Of a DNA stretch of 64,000 nt, positions 34,070 to 45,084 are shown one piece after another. The translations under genes and the position numbers were made by a program. Each line of letters starts with the position of its first letter. The stretch's first letter is position 1. Origin of the DNA: Bufo bufo (lineage: Eukaryota; Chordata; Amphibia; Anura; Bufonidae); the NCBI RefSeq assembly GCF_905171765.1, contig NC_053390.1, forward strand, positions 332,226,294-332,290,293, read 5' to 3'. The notes under the pieces were generated by a model. It worked only from the letters and a program-made list of their open reading frames with translations, did not search any database and was not told the origin of the DNA.

Positions 34070-34088
34070 TTAACTCTTTTTTTTGCAG
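34070..34088 (+). promoter_or_regulatory. probable env splice acceptor
   Basis: A pyrimidine run followed by TTTTGCAG ends at 34088, 15 bp before the first ATG of the env frame (34104). This is where a spliced subgenomic env mRNA would be expected to join. Confidence 0.55.
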
Positions 34089-34103
34089 GATAAAAAGTGA
34101 AAG

Positions 34104-34874
34104 ATGTATGTATTCATATGTGTCATACAATTTTATAGGTACAAGATGCCGACTAAGATGATTGCCATCGTTTATATCATCCTAATCTTGGGAAAGGAGT
34201 TCCACGCTGAGCCGATTGCTGTGCCAGGTCCTTCATCCGGGATCATGCTGCAGGATACCGCAGGATTCATACTGACGAACAAGAGGATTCTATCCCAAAA
34301 GATCTACATCAGTCTGGATCCACGCGTTTTCGTTGAAAGACAATTCAACGTGTCCGAGATCATGTCGCCGGAAATCCAAGCCTGGTACCAGACGCACGTC
34401 GGATATTCCCAAGAGCGGATTACGCAAATCTTGGAGCAAGCAAGAAAGACCTTGACCAGAGAGCCGTTTTCTACAAACCAGAGACCAAAGCGATTCATTT
34501 CTGCAATCGTAGCCGCTGTAATTTTTAGCGTAATTGGCGCTATCATTGCCACAGGTGTAACAGTTGCCAATTCCATCTCTATCAAAACATTGGAACTTGA
34601 AATTGGTTCATTGAAAAGGAACCTAATAAACATACATGCGGAGATGGAGAAGCAGAAGAGACATTTATCTGATCTATATACTGTTTTGCAGGATCCTGGG
34701 ATGGTTGAATTTATTGACCATCCAGGTGGTGCGTTGGATAAGACTCTTCAAAAAGATTTTGGCCAAGTTATGGTACAAACAAGGTTCACGTACCCAACCT
34801 TTAGAAGAGGACATATGAAAAGCCCTTTCATGCATTCCAAACACATTCACACGTTATGGAACATTTTGGAATGA
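34104..34874 (+). pseudogene. retroviral env remnant, shortened
   Basis: An open frame of 256 codons. The Met at residue 15 begins a hydrophobic signal-peptide-like segment. A furin-type site RPKR lies at residues 127-130 and is followed by a hydrophobic, Ala/Ile-rich fusion-peptide-like stretch (about 131-156) and a heptad-like region (about 158-190). The surface part is only about 110 residues after the signal, and there is no transmembrane anchor or cysteine-rich loop before the stop, so large parts are missing. The polypurine tract follows within about 10 bp of the stop, suggesting an internal deletion that removed the 3' part. Described only as a decayed viral gene. Confidence 0.72.
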
Positions 34875-34883
34875 AGGGGGATT

Positions 34884-36773
34884 TGTTGTGCATTTTCATA
34901 TGTATACAATATTATCTAATGACATTATAATCAAAATGAATGCTCATCTCATTGCCTTTAAGAATAAGATCAGCCTGAACCAAAATTATATTATGTGGCT
35001 GAGGAGGCCAAGATGAGTTCATGGCAAGTTCAGTCTATATAAAAAAAAATATAATAATTGTGAACATAGATGGACATTGTATTTAAAAGTTATTACTAAA
35101 TATATGAGACCATCTGGTAAGGAGTATGCCAACTCCCTAAAACATGTCTGTCTGGAGAGAACATGGTTACTTGATAAGGACTCATGTCCTTGGAGCACAC
35201 CTGCTGTATGAGGTTCAATTTATATATTCATAATTATATTACATATATCTTTGCATGGTATATTTAGTTTACAACATATGTTAATCAATAATTCATATAA
35301 TGTGTTATCTATGTGTAGCAATGTATCGATTTATATATATGTCATACCATGTATTTACCATTTAGCAGAAACAACTACAGAAATAAGTAAGTTTAAGTTA
35401 ATTGGATTTCAAGACAATAGTTATTCATGGGAATAGATAAGTGAAATGTTCAAGTTCCGATGCCTAGCATGAAAGCCGCTATATAAAATTTTTATCAAGT
35501 CAACCTATATTTCAAAAAGATAGGAGAAGACAGTCAACTCCAACAAGTCCAGGATATAGGTAATTAAAAGTGTAAGGAAAAGGCCTTCCTCAGTGATTTA
35601 TGGTAAGATAGGTCATCGAAAGTCATGAAAACATATTATTAGATATTTAATTTTAATGCTTAAAAGTTGGGATGTTCACCTACAGTACCGCAGATAAGCA
35701 ACATTATATTATTTCATTATTTGTTCTAATACCATATTAGGAGTCGAGATAACGTCATGAGGTTATTAGCATGCGAATACACCCACCCTACCTGATTGGG
35801 AATCCATAATCTAAAGGGGATGATTCTTAGATAAGGGGGGGGGGGAATAATTACTCGTGTGCAGGGTAGCATAAGGGATAGCAAGAGAAAAAAAAGAAAG
35901 CTAGAGAAAAGATCTATATATCCATTGATCCATCCATTCATTCAATCAAAAAGAAAAACTTTACCAGAAGAAACTTGGATTATTCTTTTTGGATTACTAG
36001 GAAAGTTCCTCAGAACTGGTCCCATCTGAACTCTGTCTACCTTTGACCCGGTAACGTATATTTTGCCTACTACTCATGATATTAATAAGATATTTCTCTC
36101 GGTATATAGCCAAGAGTTCCCATATTGTGGGAATATATAGTGTTAGGTGCCTCCATAATGCTGATTATTCTCTTAGCAAAGATGCATATTGTTAATGGAA
36201 GATCTGACATTATTTGAAAAGAGGACCAAATCCTTGGGAAGTTATTTTCCTTAGTCTGATTGCCGAGCTGAATATTTTATCATATTAATATCATATATTT
36301 TTGATTGGTCATAGGAAAACAGAGTCAAGGGATAACAGTTAATTTTCCTGTAAATCCGTGTTTTATTGTTATAGCCTGTTTGATAACAGAAGATCCTAAG
36401 TTTCTCTTGGTATATGAGTCTGTTTGTTAAAAGTATGACACTGGTTGTCATGAATCAATAAATCATACTGTGCTGATTAGATAGGGGTGTGTTCACACCA
36501 CCGTGTGGTACATTTTGGATGTTACGTTGTAACTTCATCATTTGTTTTGCAGTTGTATTGTTTTTATATTCTTTGTTTTTACAATAAATGATTATATATT
36601 TTGCATACAATTGTTCCTTTGTTTCACTGCTTGCACAAATCAAATTAAGATACTTGATAAAAAGAACTTAGAGGCGTTTTTTATGTCCGCCTGAAGGATA
36701 ATATATTTTTTTTTTTTTTTTTTTATCCTCTCTTTTATATGAAAATTCTTTTTCATATAGAAGATATATGACA
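34884..36773 (+). repeat. retroviral 3' LTR region
   Basis: It begins TGTTGTGC directly after the polypurine tract GAAGGGGGA (34873-34881) and ends ATGACA at the DIRS junction, about 1.9 kb. It has a TATATAAAA box near 35479 and an AATAAA near 36583. With only one copy present, the LTR limits rest on terminal signals, and part of the stretch could be other sequence. Confidence 0.6.
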
Positions 36774-38516
36774 GGGATCCTGGAGGGATGAGCTACGGGA
36801 TCCTGGAGGGATGAGCCATCGGCCACAGAAATTGCATATGTTTGGCGAGACGTGCGACCGGAGGATCCACATTAGGAGGAGAGGACCACTTAGCTACTCA
36901 ATCCGCTGGCAATGGATTATGTCGCTTGGATGCAGTAAAGCAACGATCTGGACGGTCCCACACCTTTGCAATGACAACTGAAAAGTTGTTGTGTAAGGCT
37001 TTAGGGGATTTCCTGGAGTGGAAAAAAGACACTCACTGGTGGCTCGTGGTGGGGGAGTCATCCTGCACCTTGAAGGTGTCACGGACAGCAGTAACTAGGC
37101 TGTCCACCATGGAAGCAATCTTGGAAGATTGTTCATGATCCATATCAGAGTCCGAGTCCCCAATCTCCCCGTCGGACAGAACTTCCCCTGGGAGGGAGGA
37201 ATGCGTCCGAGCGTGACCCAGGTGAGGGTGGAGATGCTGAGGCATCAGAGGAGGAATGATGTTCTGCTCTGGGCCGCTTGTGCGAAGGTCTGCCCCTAAG
37301 TTGTTCACCCAAAGAAGGTGCGGACTGTGCAGGCGGGGATTTTCAACCAAACGACCCATGAGGGAGAGGGTGGATTGGGATATTTTCGATAGGTCCTCCA
37401 CTGCCCGGGATAGGGCACGGACCCAGTCCTGTTCCACACGGTCAGGGTGGTCATGCGGCTGCGTAGACTCGGGGGGCAGAACCTGTCTGGGCACACAGCA
37501 TGCGGAGCATACAGAGTCTGGCTGGCCGCGCAGGAACTTAATTTTGCATTTAGTGCATGCATAAAAAGTGGTGGCCGATGGCATGCGGGGATCGCTCATG
37601 GGTTCGGACATAGCTGCTAACCGAACCCAATACTGGTCTCAAGGCTGGAGAGGGATGTAACTGTACTACCAGCTTGCAGGAGATCCCAGGTCCTGTGTTT
37701 CCAGTAGAAGTGAGGGAGGCGCCGAATTGATGCCTATACTTCTGATGAAGCCGCAGCCTAAATTAGCCACTCGCGGCCGACCACGATGCACTTCCGGTTG
37801 GCCGGAGGACAAAGGGACCCGGAGCGGCGCGTGCGGGACGCCCACTTGCCAGGAAAGGCCGTGGAGACCCACCGGCGGCCCGGGGGAACAAAGCTGGGAG
37901 CAGCCGCAACACGAACCAAGGGGAGGCCCAAAACAAAGCCGGGGTAGTGGCTGGAACTAACGGTGTGCAAGGGGAAAAGTCGGAGCTTGGTCTGAGTAGA
38001 GTGGTCGAGTCTCGAAGTGAGAGGAGGGGAGGGTAAAATACTCGCCTATTCCCGATTACTCACCTCACCTCATCTTCTCCTCTTCTCTTCACCCTCCCTC
38101 AGTGGACCAGCAGGGTCACCTCTTCGGCAGCTGGCACCCGAAGTGGCAGGAGTCTGGTATGGCGAGAGGGTCTTGTTGGATCCAGGTGACCCTTTGGCTG
38201 GCGGAAGGCAGCGGAGATAGGCTTCTCTGGTCCACCTTTACTTCTTGGGGGAGGGCCGGCAGTGAGGGAAACCGACACCGGTCTTGCTCCCCGGGTAGAC
38301 AGAGAGGCTAGGCGACTGTTTCCCATACCTAAAAGAAAAAAAAAAAAAAAAAAAGGAAGCCTGCCTCCTACGACACTAAGCTAAAAACTCTAAATACTCT
38401 CTCTGGGCTGGAGGGGGTATTGCCGGCAGGGGAGGAGCTAACACTTTTCAGCCTAGTGTCGCCTCCTTGTGGCAGCAGCAGCTATACCCACGGTCCTGTG
38501 TCCCCCAATGATACGA
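36774..38516 (-). pseudogene. DIRS 5' region and gag, proximal part
   Basis: The gag start is at 37611 (MSEPMSDPRM), followed by a zinc-ribbon-like CTKCKIKFLRGQ...CSACC motif and an acidic central region. A TGA at 37033-37035 interrupts the frame, but gag-like coding (FFHSRKSPKALHNNF) continues in the same frame to a second TGA near 36905 and then a frameshift near 36840. The region 37612-38340 is leader and 38345-38516 the terminal repeat, with an A run at 38334-38354. A 23-bp segment (about 36774-36792 against 36793-36815) is duplicated next to the retroviral junction. Confidence 0.76.
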
Positions 38517-38519
38517 GCG

Positions 38520-39178
38520 AGAAAATGCTTTACAACATTTAACTGCACTTCACTAGTGCAAATAAAATGTAGAAATATTTCCTTGTAATAACCCCTGTTT
38601 AATGCCTGTATGAAACAGCACTTGCAACCTAATAAAAACGGTTTGATAGAATTACAGAGCTGTATGATGGCAATTTGGATCCCCAGTCAGTGCTGCAAGG
38701 TCTATTAGGAATGTTCCTATTACCCAGGATGTCACCTTCCCGACTGAACCCTGTTCAACCGAAATGCTGTGTGTGATTCCTCCCTTTCCATACACCTTTA
38801 ATAATCTTTCCCTGCACTTGTAAATCATTTTTTTTAGCACAATGACAATTTTTCTATCACTGTCCCTAGCGCCTCCCGACATCTCTCCCTGCACTAAGTA
38901 CACTGGTAAATGGCTGAATCTAAGATTGCTGCCGCTATTTATAGGGCTGTGACATCACGGGGCTGACTGGCTGCTGATTGGCTGCATGCATGGCATTATG
39001 GGTGATCCCGCCTTCCCAGAGTTCCTTACTCCATGTCCTCACACGTGCAGCAGCCATTTTAGGAAAAAATTTGATTCGTTACCACGAAGCGCGAGGAAAT
39101 TCACCTTCAGTGTGAATTGAATTTTTCCTGAGATTCGGACGAATTCCACTTTGTCAGCTTCGATTCGGTCATCTCTTA
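38520..39178. mobile_element. non-autonomous hAT-like fragment
   Basis: The right end GATTCGGTCATCTCTTA reads TAAGAGATGACCGAATC on the other strand, a hAT-type terminus of the AGNGATGACCGAAT class. The preceding bases carry GATTCGTTACCACGAAG-like words. No transposase and no clear left end, so the limits are approximate. Confidence 0.5.
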
Positions 39179-39372
39179 TAGCAACTAGAGAGGGATCGTT
39201 GATCCAGGGAGTCATTCTGATTGGAGTCGGGAAAGAATTTTTCCCCCTAAAGTGAGAAAAATTGACTTCTACCTCACAGGGTTTTTTCACCTTCCTCTAG
39301 ATCAACTTGTAGGATAACAGATGGACAGATGTCTTATTTCAGCCTTATAAACTATATTACTATGTTACTATC
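39179..39372 (+). mobile_element. 3' tail of a LINE
   Basis: A short 3' UTR-like segment (GGATCGTTGATCCAGGGA ... CTCTAGATCAACTTG ... TTTCAGCCTTATAAACTA) ends in TATTACTATGTTACTATC, the short-repeat tail seen on CR1-like LINEs. It is severely 5'-truncated. Confidence 0.6.
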
Positions 39373-41196
39373 CTTTAATTTGTCATGATTCTGTATTAAT
39401 AATTGTAAAGAAAAAATAATGACATATAACTTGTAGAAAGTTTTTGCCATAGTGCATTAGAATAACAACATATTGACTTTTTCAGCAATGCAAGCAGTTC
39501 AATATTAATCTCGACAGGATAGTGAAAAATGAGAACCTGTCTGCGGGGAAGTGAAGACTAAACAATGAAACCATAGCAGGTGTACAAAATATACATTAGA
39601 ATTCTGAAATAATAAGCTCCATTGTATTCTTTCCTTTCAAAATACTTGTAGGGATCAAGGGCATTCACACTCGTAGGGACTACACAAGCAAACAAATGAG
39701 ACCGTTGGTCTCCTGACTTCTTGACCCAACCGAACTTTGTAATGCATATACTGTACAGTTTCAGACAATCAAAGCCTGAACAACCTGTACGACACAGACA
39801 ACTGCAGTAAAATCTATGGCTTATTACTTTTATGAGTACAGTGTGTACGATGATCAAATTTCATCATGTGCTCAGACATGGAACATTATGTGTCTTTGTT
39901 CTCCAAAAGATTACTATCTCAGCGTCTTGGATACAACCACAAATTAACAAATGAACCTGTAATTTTCGAGATGACTTTCAGTGAAACGTGGAGACACTCC
40001 TTTAAGACATATAGGTAAGTGTCTTAGATTGCACTAATTTAACATGAAGCAACAAACTGTCTGCCAGAGGGATGTTCTGATTGCCTGGTTAATCATAATT
40101 GTCAAGGGAAAAAATTGAGCTATTATACTACCTTGTGCTAAGCAGGTTCTTTATGCCACTGTTTCAAGCTAAGAAGCCAAACCGTACCTTTTTATTGAAA
40201 TATTTTTAGCTATTGGATGCATCTGAAAAAATATTCAAGCAGATAATTAGATTGCATTAGCAATGTGTCTGTTGTGGTTTCTCTGATCCCAAAGAAGGCA
40301 ACCCTTTATAAGTACTTGGCCGCAGTCTCCACAAAATCTACTGTGTAAATTGGCCCACACTAAAGCATGTGGAAAACATTTTTTGGCTGAAATTTGAAGC
40401 CATTCATGTGGCTTTGAGACAGGGAAGCGTTGCCTGCCAACATCAATAGAACTTTGTACTACAAACCAAAATGGTCGCTTAGACATGTGTACTTTCATGC
40501 TCACAAATGCACTGAGGTCAAATATTTTTTAATCCTGGGAATTTTTCCTCTTTACACAGCCTCATATTTCACGCAGGAAATGAGACTGAGTACAACAAGC
40601 ACAAATCATTGAGAATGACAGACCATATTGGGTTCAAAACCCAAGCTCTGACTCTAATTGCTCTCCAAAGGCTTTTGGCTCAAGGTAACTGTTGATTTAG
40701 TTCAGCTGTTTCAAATCAGCACGGTATGGTCTTGCTAAGACAAACTGGTTAGGCGCATTACATTTGTACCATTAGATCCCTCAGATGTAACTATAACACA
40801 GTTAACGTCTAAAAAATTGCATTTGTCTGAAAGCCAAGGGCAGTAATTACAAGTTGGCAAATCTGGCTTGAAAGATGGCGTGGGCTTTTCTTCATTATGA
40901 GTGATGAATAGCTGTACTCAAGGAAAAAATGTTTCTATTCGTTTTCAGAAAGTGTCTAATCTTCCCTGCATTTTATTATCGCATGCCCCCACTATGCCTT
41001 TGGCTTGACAAAGGGAATCACTCTGATGAGTGAGATGAGTCTGTCCCATACAATTGAATCAAGGTGGAACTATGGAAGTCCCTAACATGCCTACGTATAG
41101 ATGGGATTGATTTTTTACAAATTGAGAACACACCTCAGGGCACAACATTTTCCCAATAATGTGACTTTTGCTCAAAGTTTGAGTCTATAATAAGTA
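39373..41196. other. apparently unique DNA, no gene seen
   Basis: It has no tandem structure, terminal repeat or recognisable protein match. The open frames (61 to 99 codons) lack domains and good codon structure. This is the longest stretch that I cannot assign to a repeat, so it is the best candidate for ancestral single-copy sequence. Confidence 0.45.
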
Positions 41197-41379
41197 CTCA
41201 TTTGTATTGTTGATTGAGCATGCTCGGCCGAAGTTCTAGATGCTCGGTACATGGCAGTTCTCGGCGAGTACCGCATGTGCTCGAGCACAATGCTCGAGTT
41301 TCCTCCTTGCACGTTTCTTTGCTGCTACGCAGCAAATAAACATGCAGGTAAGTGCTGCCCTCACTGTAATGCCGTAGCC

Positions 41380-41520
41380 ATGTTGGTTACTAGCATTACA
41401 GTAATTGGCTGGCCGGAACACGTCATCGGGTGCTATATAGCACCCGATGATGCGTGTTCGGCTAAGTCTTAGTCAGGGAGAGCTGAGCATAGGATGGGAC
41501 AGATACAGTGTAGGGAGTGT
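41380..41520 (+). promoter_or_regulatory. putative hAT-D promoter with hairpin
   Basis: ATTGG (41404-41408) is followed 30 bp later by TATATAG (41434-41440), which sits at the centre of a near-perfect hairpin (CATCGGGTGCTATATAGCAC and flank, 41422-41453). AGTGTAGGGAG follows near 41509. The order matches hAT-A and hAT-C. Confidence 0.5.
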
Positions 41521-41679
41521 TATTTGAAGATTTGTATTTAAATTGCTCAGTCTTAGGGAGAGCTGTGCATAGGAAGAGACTGTGTAAGGAGTGTTATTGG
41601 AAGATTTTTATACAAAAATGTCCTTTTAAGGACTATTGTGTGTGACTGCAGCAATATATATTTTTAGTGCTAAATAGCA

Positions 41680-42450
41680 TCTAATAGGCCGCTGCGGACA
41701 GTTAAATTATCTGAACCACATCTCCTGTGTAAAGTGTGCGCATCCCTAAAATATCAGTGACATCCAGTGCACTTTTTCTGTAAACGGTGTCTGCTGCGAA
41801 CAGTTAAATTATCCGCTCCACATCTCCTGTGTAAAGTGTGCGCATCCAAAAAATACCTGTGACATCCAGTGTACTTTTTCCGTACACTGTGTCCGCTGCG
41901 GACAGTGACATTAGCTGCGCCACATCTCCAGTGTACAGTGTGCGCATCCCAAAAATATCTGTGACATACAGTGTACTTTTTCAATAGATTGTGTCCGCTT
42001 CTGACAGTGACATAACCAGTGCCACATATGCAGTGTAACGTGTGCGCTTAAAAAATTTATCTGTGACATACAGTGTACTTTTTCCATAGATGGTGTCCGC
42101 TTCTGACAGTGACCTTACCAGGGCCACATCTGCAGTGTAACGTGTGTGCTTCAAAAATGTATCTGTGACATACAGTGTACTTTTTCCGTAGATGGTGTCC
42201 GCTTCTGACAGTGACCTTACCAGGGCCACATCTGCAGTGTAACGTGTGTGCTTCAAAAATGTATCTGTGACATACAGTGTACTTTTTCCATAGATTGTGT
42301 CCGCTTCTGACAGTGACCTTACCAGGGCCGCATCTGCAGTGTAACGTGTGCGCTTCAAAAATGTATCTGTGACATACAGTGTACTTTTTCCGTAGACGGT
42401 GTCCGCTTCTGACAGTGAACTTACCAGGGCCACATCTGCAGTGTAATGTG
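41680..42450. repeat. 102-bp tandem array in hAT-D leader
   Basis: About eight units carry CTGTGACATACAGTGTACTT and GTGTCCGCTTCTGACAGTGA. GTAC anchors fall at 41871, 41973, 42075, 42177, 42279 and 42381, exactly 102 bp apart. Since 102 is divisible by 3, minus-strand frames of up to 202 codons cross it. These are artefacts. Confidence 0.95.
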
Positions 42451-42480
42451 TACCAAGGGGTAGGAGTTCCACAGTCTGGT

Positions 42481-44916
42481 GCTTTTTGAGGAAAGTGCGG
42501 ACGACAAAAGAATTCTAATTTGCACCTGTGCCATACAAAAATGAGCAGGGGCGTGAACACTAGCAACCTCACCACCACCAGCATGATCCGCCACATGGCA
42601 TCAAAGCACCATAATAGGTGGGCCGAATGCCTGGGTCCACAATCTGTGTCTGCGTGTAACACCACTGCCTCCCCCTCCCCTGTGTTATGTGCTGGCCAAT
42701 CCCCTGTCTAAGGCGCAGGCCCGGATGCCTCCGCCCTGCACCTGGACCTTCGCAAGCACCATCAGCAACGACATACACTTCTGTGTCCCAGCGCAGCGTA
42801 CACATATCGATACCCCAGGCATTTGAACGCAAGCGCAAATACCCAGCCACCCACCCACAGGCTAAATGCACAGCTTTCCAAATTACTGGCCCTGGAAATG
42901 TTGCCATTTAAGCTTGTGGACAGTCCTCAGCCTCCACTATTTTTCAAGGTGTGACATGCCCGCCTTACACCAACATGTGTCCCGTAACATCACATGTGCC
43001 CTGACCAACGCAGTTACTGGGAAGGTCCACTTAACCACGGACACATGGACAAGTGCATTCGGCCAGGGACACTACATTTCCCTGACGGCACACTGGGTGA
43101 ATGTTGTGGAGGCCAGGAGCGAGTCGTACCCTGGGATGGCACAGGTGCTACCGATGCCAAGGATTGCGAGCCCAACGTCGATCTGGGTTTCCTCCAGTAC
43201 CTACGTAAATGGCTTCAACCCCCACTTCTGCTCCTCCGCCTCCTCCACTTCCACCTCCAAATTATCCGCGTGCAGCACCAGTCAGTCATCAGTCGGTAGC
43301 CGGAAGCAGTTTAGCACTAAAGTGGGGAAGCGGCAACAGGCCGTGATGAAGCTGATATGTTTAGGGGACAAACAGCTCACCGCCGCAGAGCTGTGGCAGG
43401 GGATAAGAAACCAGACTGAGCTGTGGCTCTCTCCACTCAACTTAGAGCCAGGCATGGTTGTGTCTGATAATAGCCGTAAATAGGTGGTGGCTTTGGAGCT
43501 CGGCAAGCTAAGACACATCCCATGCCTAGCCCACTTGCTCAACCTTGTGGTTCAGCGGTTTCTCAAAACCTACCCCAATTTGCCTGAGCTACTGGTGAAG
43601 GTGCGCCACGTGTGTGCACATTTCCGCAAGTCATCGACAACCTCAGCCGGTCTGTCAACGCTGCAGCATGGCTTGAAATTGCCAGCTCATCGGCTGTTGT
43701 GTGACGTAAGCATGCACTGGAACTCCACGTTCCACATGTTGGCCAGGCTTTGTGAGCAGCAGAGAGCAGTAGTGGAATACCTGCTGCAACATGGTTGTGG
43801 CCTTTCCGCTATTCACAAGCGAGGAGTGGGCATGGATGTCTGACCTCTGTGAGGTTTTAAGAAACATTGAGGAATCAACACAGATGGTGAGCGGAGATAA
43901 CGCTATTATCATTGTAACCATCCCACTTCTGTGTCTACTCAAACGCTCGCTGCTTACAATTAAGGACAACGCTTTGCATGTGGAAGAGGTGGAAATGGGG
44001 GAAGAAAGTACACAGGGTGATAGCCAGACCACCCTCAGTTCATCTTCTCAGTGCGAATTGGACGATGAAGAGGAGGAGGAGGAGCAGGAGATGGTTGCCT
44101 CTGCTACAGAGGGTAGTACCCATGGAAGTTTAATTCCATCTGTTCTGCGTGGGTGGGCAGAAGAGGAGGAAGAGGATGAGGAGAATGAGAGTGATCCTTC
44201 TGATGATGACAGCAAAGTCTTGCCTGTTGGTATTCTGACAAACATGGCTGACTTCATGTTAGGCTGCCTTTCCCGCGACCCTTGCATTATATGCATTTTA
44301 GACAACACGGATTACTGGTTGTTCACGCTTCTCGACCCCCGCTACAAAGAGAACTTCTCATCTCTCATTTTTCTGGTGGAGAGGACGAGCAAAATGGTGC
44401 AATACCAGAAGATCCTTGTTGAAAAATTGCTCCAAAAATTTCCATCTGACAACGCTGGTCGGCAGAGTCCGTAGTTCCTTGGCCAACCGAAGAGGAACAC
44501 ACAGCAGTTCCAACAAAGGCAGGGTAACACTCTCCAAAGCCTGGGACAGTTTCATGACACCCTGCCAGCACCCTCACACTGATGCACGGCCTAGTGTCAC
44601 AAGTAGGGAAACATTTTGGAAGATGGTGAAGGAGTACATAGCAGACCGTGTCAGCGTCCTTAATGATCCCTCAGTGCCTTACAACTACTGGGTGTCCAAG
44701 CTGGAGACGTGGCACGAACTGGCGCTCTACGCCTTGGAGGTTCTGGCCTTCCCTGCTGCCAGCGTTTTGTCTGAGAGGGTATTTAGTGCTGCTGGTGGCA
44801 TTATAACAGATAATTGTATCTGCCTGTCAACTGAAAATGCTGACAGGTTGACTCTAAAAATGAACAAGGCCTGGATTGACCATGACTTCTCGACTCCACC
44901 AGAGGGAAGTGGCTGA
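42481..44916 (+). pseudogene. hAT transposase, family D, broken
   Basis: A related transposase in several frames. The BED finger is partial (HLCHTKMSRGVN ... IRHMASKH, near 42520-42610). The core, with TTDTWTSAFGQGHYISLTAHW in two short blocks, lies in 42866-43483. VVSDNSRK is followed directly by an in-frame TAG at 43481-43483, and HIPCLAHLLNLVVQ resumes. Next come an acidic region (43791-44474) and the hATC block with SVLSERVFSAAGG, where the Glu is kept, ending at 44916. At least three frameshifts plus the nonsense codon make it inactive. The catalytic residues that can be seen are conserved, unlike those in hAT-A copy 1. Confidence 0.85.
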
Positions 44917-45084
44917 ACATAAAGGCACTTTAAATGTGTTGTTTATAATGTACTGAATTCACTGTATGCACCCCTTCCACCACAAACAAGGTTATATGGT
45001 TGAATCTTCCTTTTCTCATCCTCCTTGTCCTCTTCCATCATATCAACACATGCTTATTCGTCGCATATAATGCCCTCGCATATA

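Larger units (their letters stand above)
31994..36773 (+). mobile_element. endogenous retrovirus, 5'-truncated, in DIRS gag
   Basis: Retroviral sequence begins abruptly inside RNase H, runs through integrase, env and one 3' LTR, and ends with ...TGACA. DIRS sequence on the two sides joins up, with GGGA at both junctions (31990-31993, 36774-36777). gag, protease, reverse transcriptase and the 5' LTR are absent. The genus was not assigned. Confidence 0.82.
31416..38516 (-). mobile_element. DIRS-type retrotransposon, truncated, split by an endogenous retrovirus
   Basis: The minus-strand element survives as 36774-38516 (5' end and first part of gag) and 31416-31993 (further gag). The right end holds a DIRS-like terminal repeat, with ATTGGGGGACACAGG on the minus strand near 38490-38510 and GGAGGCGACACTAG. 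The RT/RNase H and tyrosine recombinase parts are missing because the element stops near 31416. Confidence 0.8.

Noticed and set aside
24506..37097. GCAGTAAC near 37088 as the partner duplication of hAT-C
   Set aside because: The match lies inside DIRS gag with no hAT terminus beside it; chance match.
37256..37564. Plus-strand 102-codon frame opposite DIRS gag
   Set aside because: It is the shadow of the minus-strand gag reading frame, which has the zinc-ribbon motif and known gag-like context.
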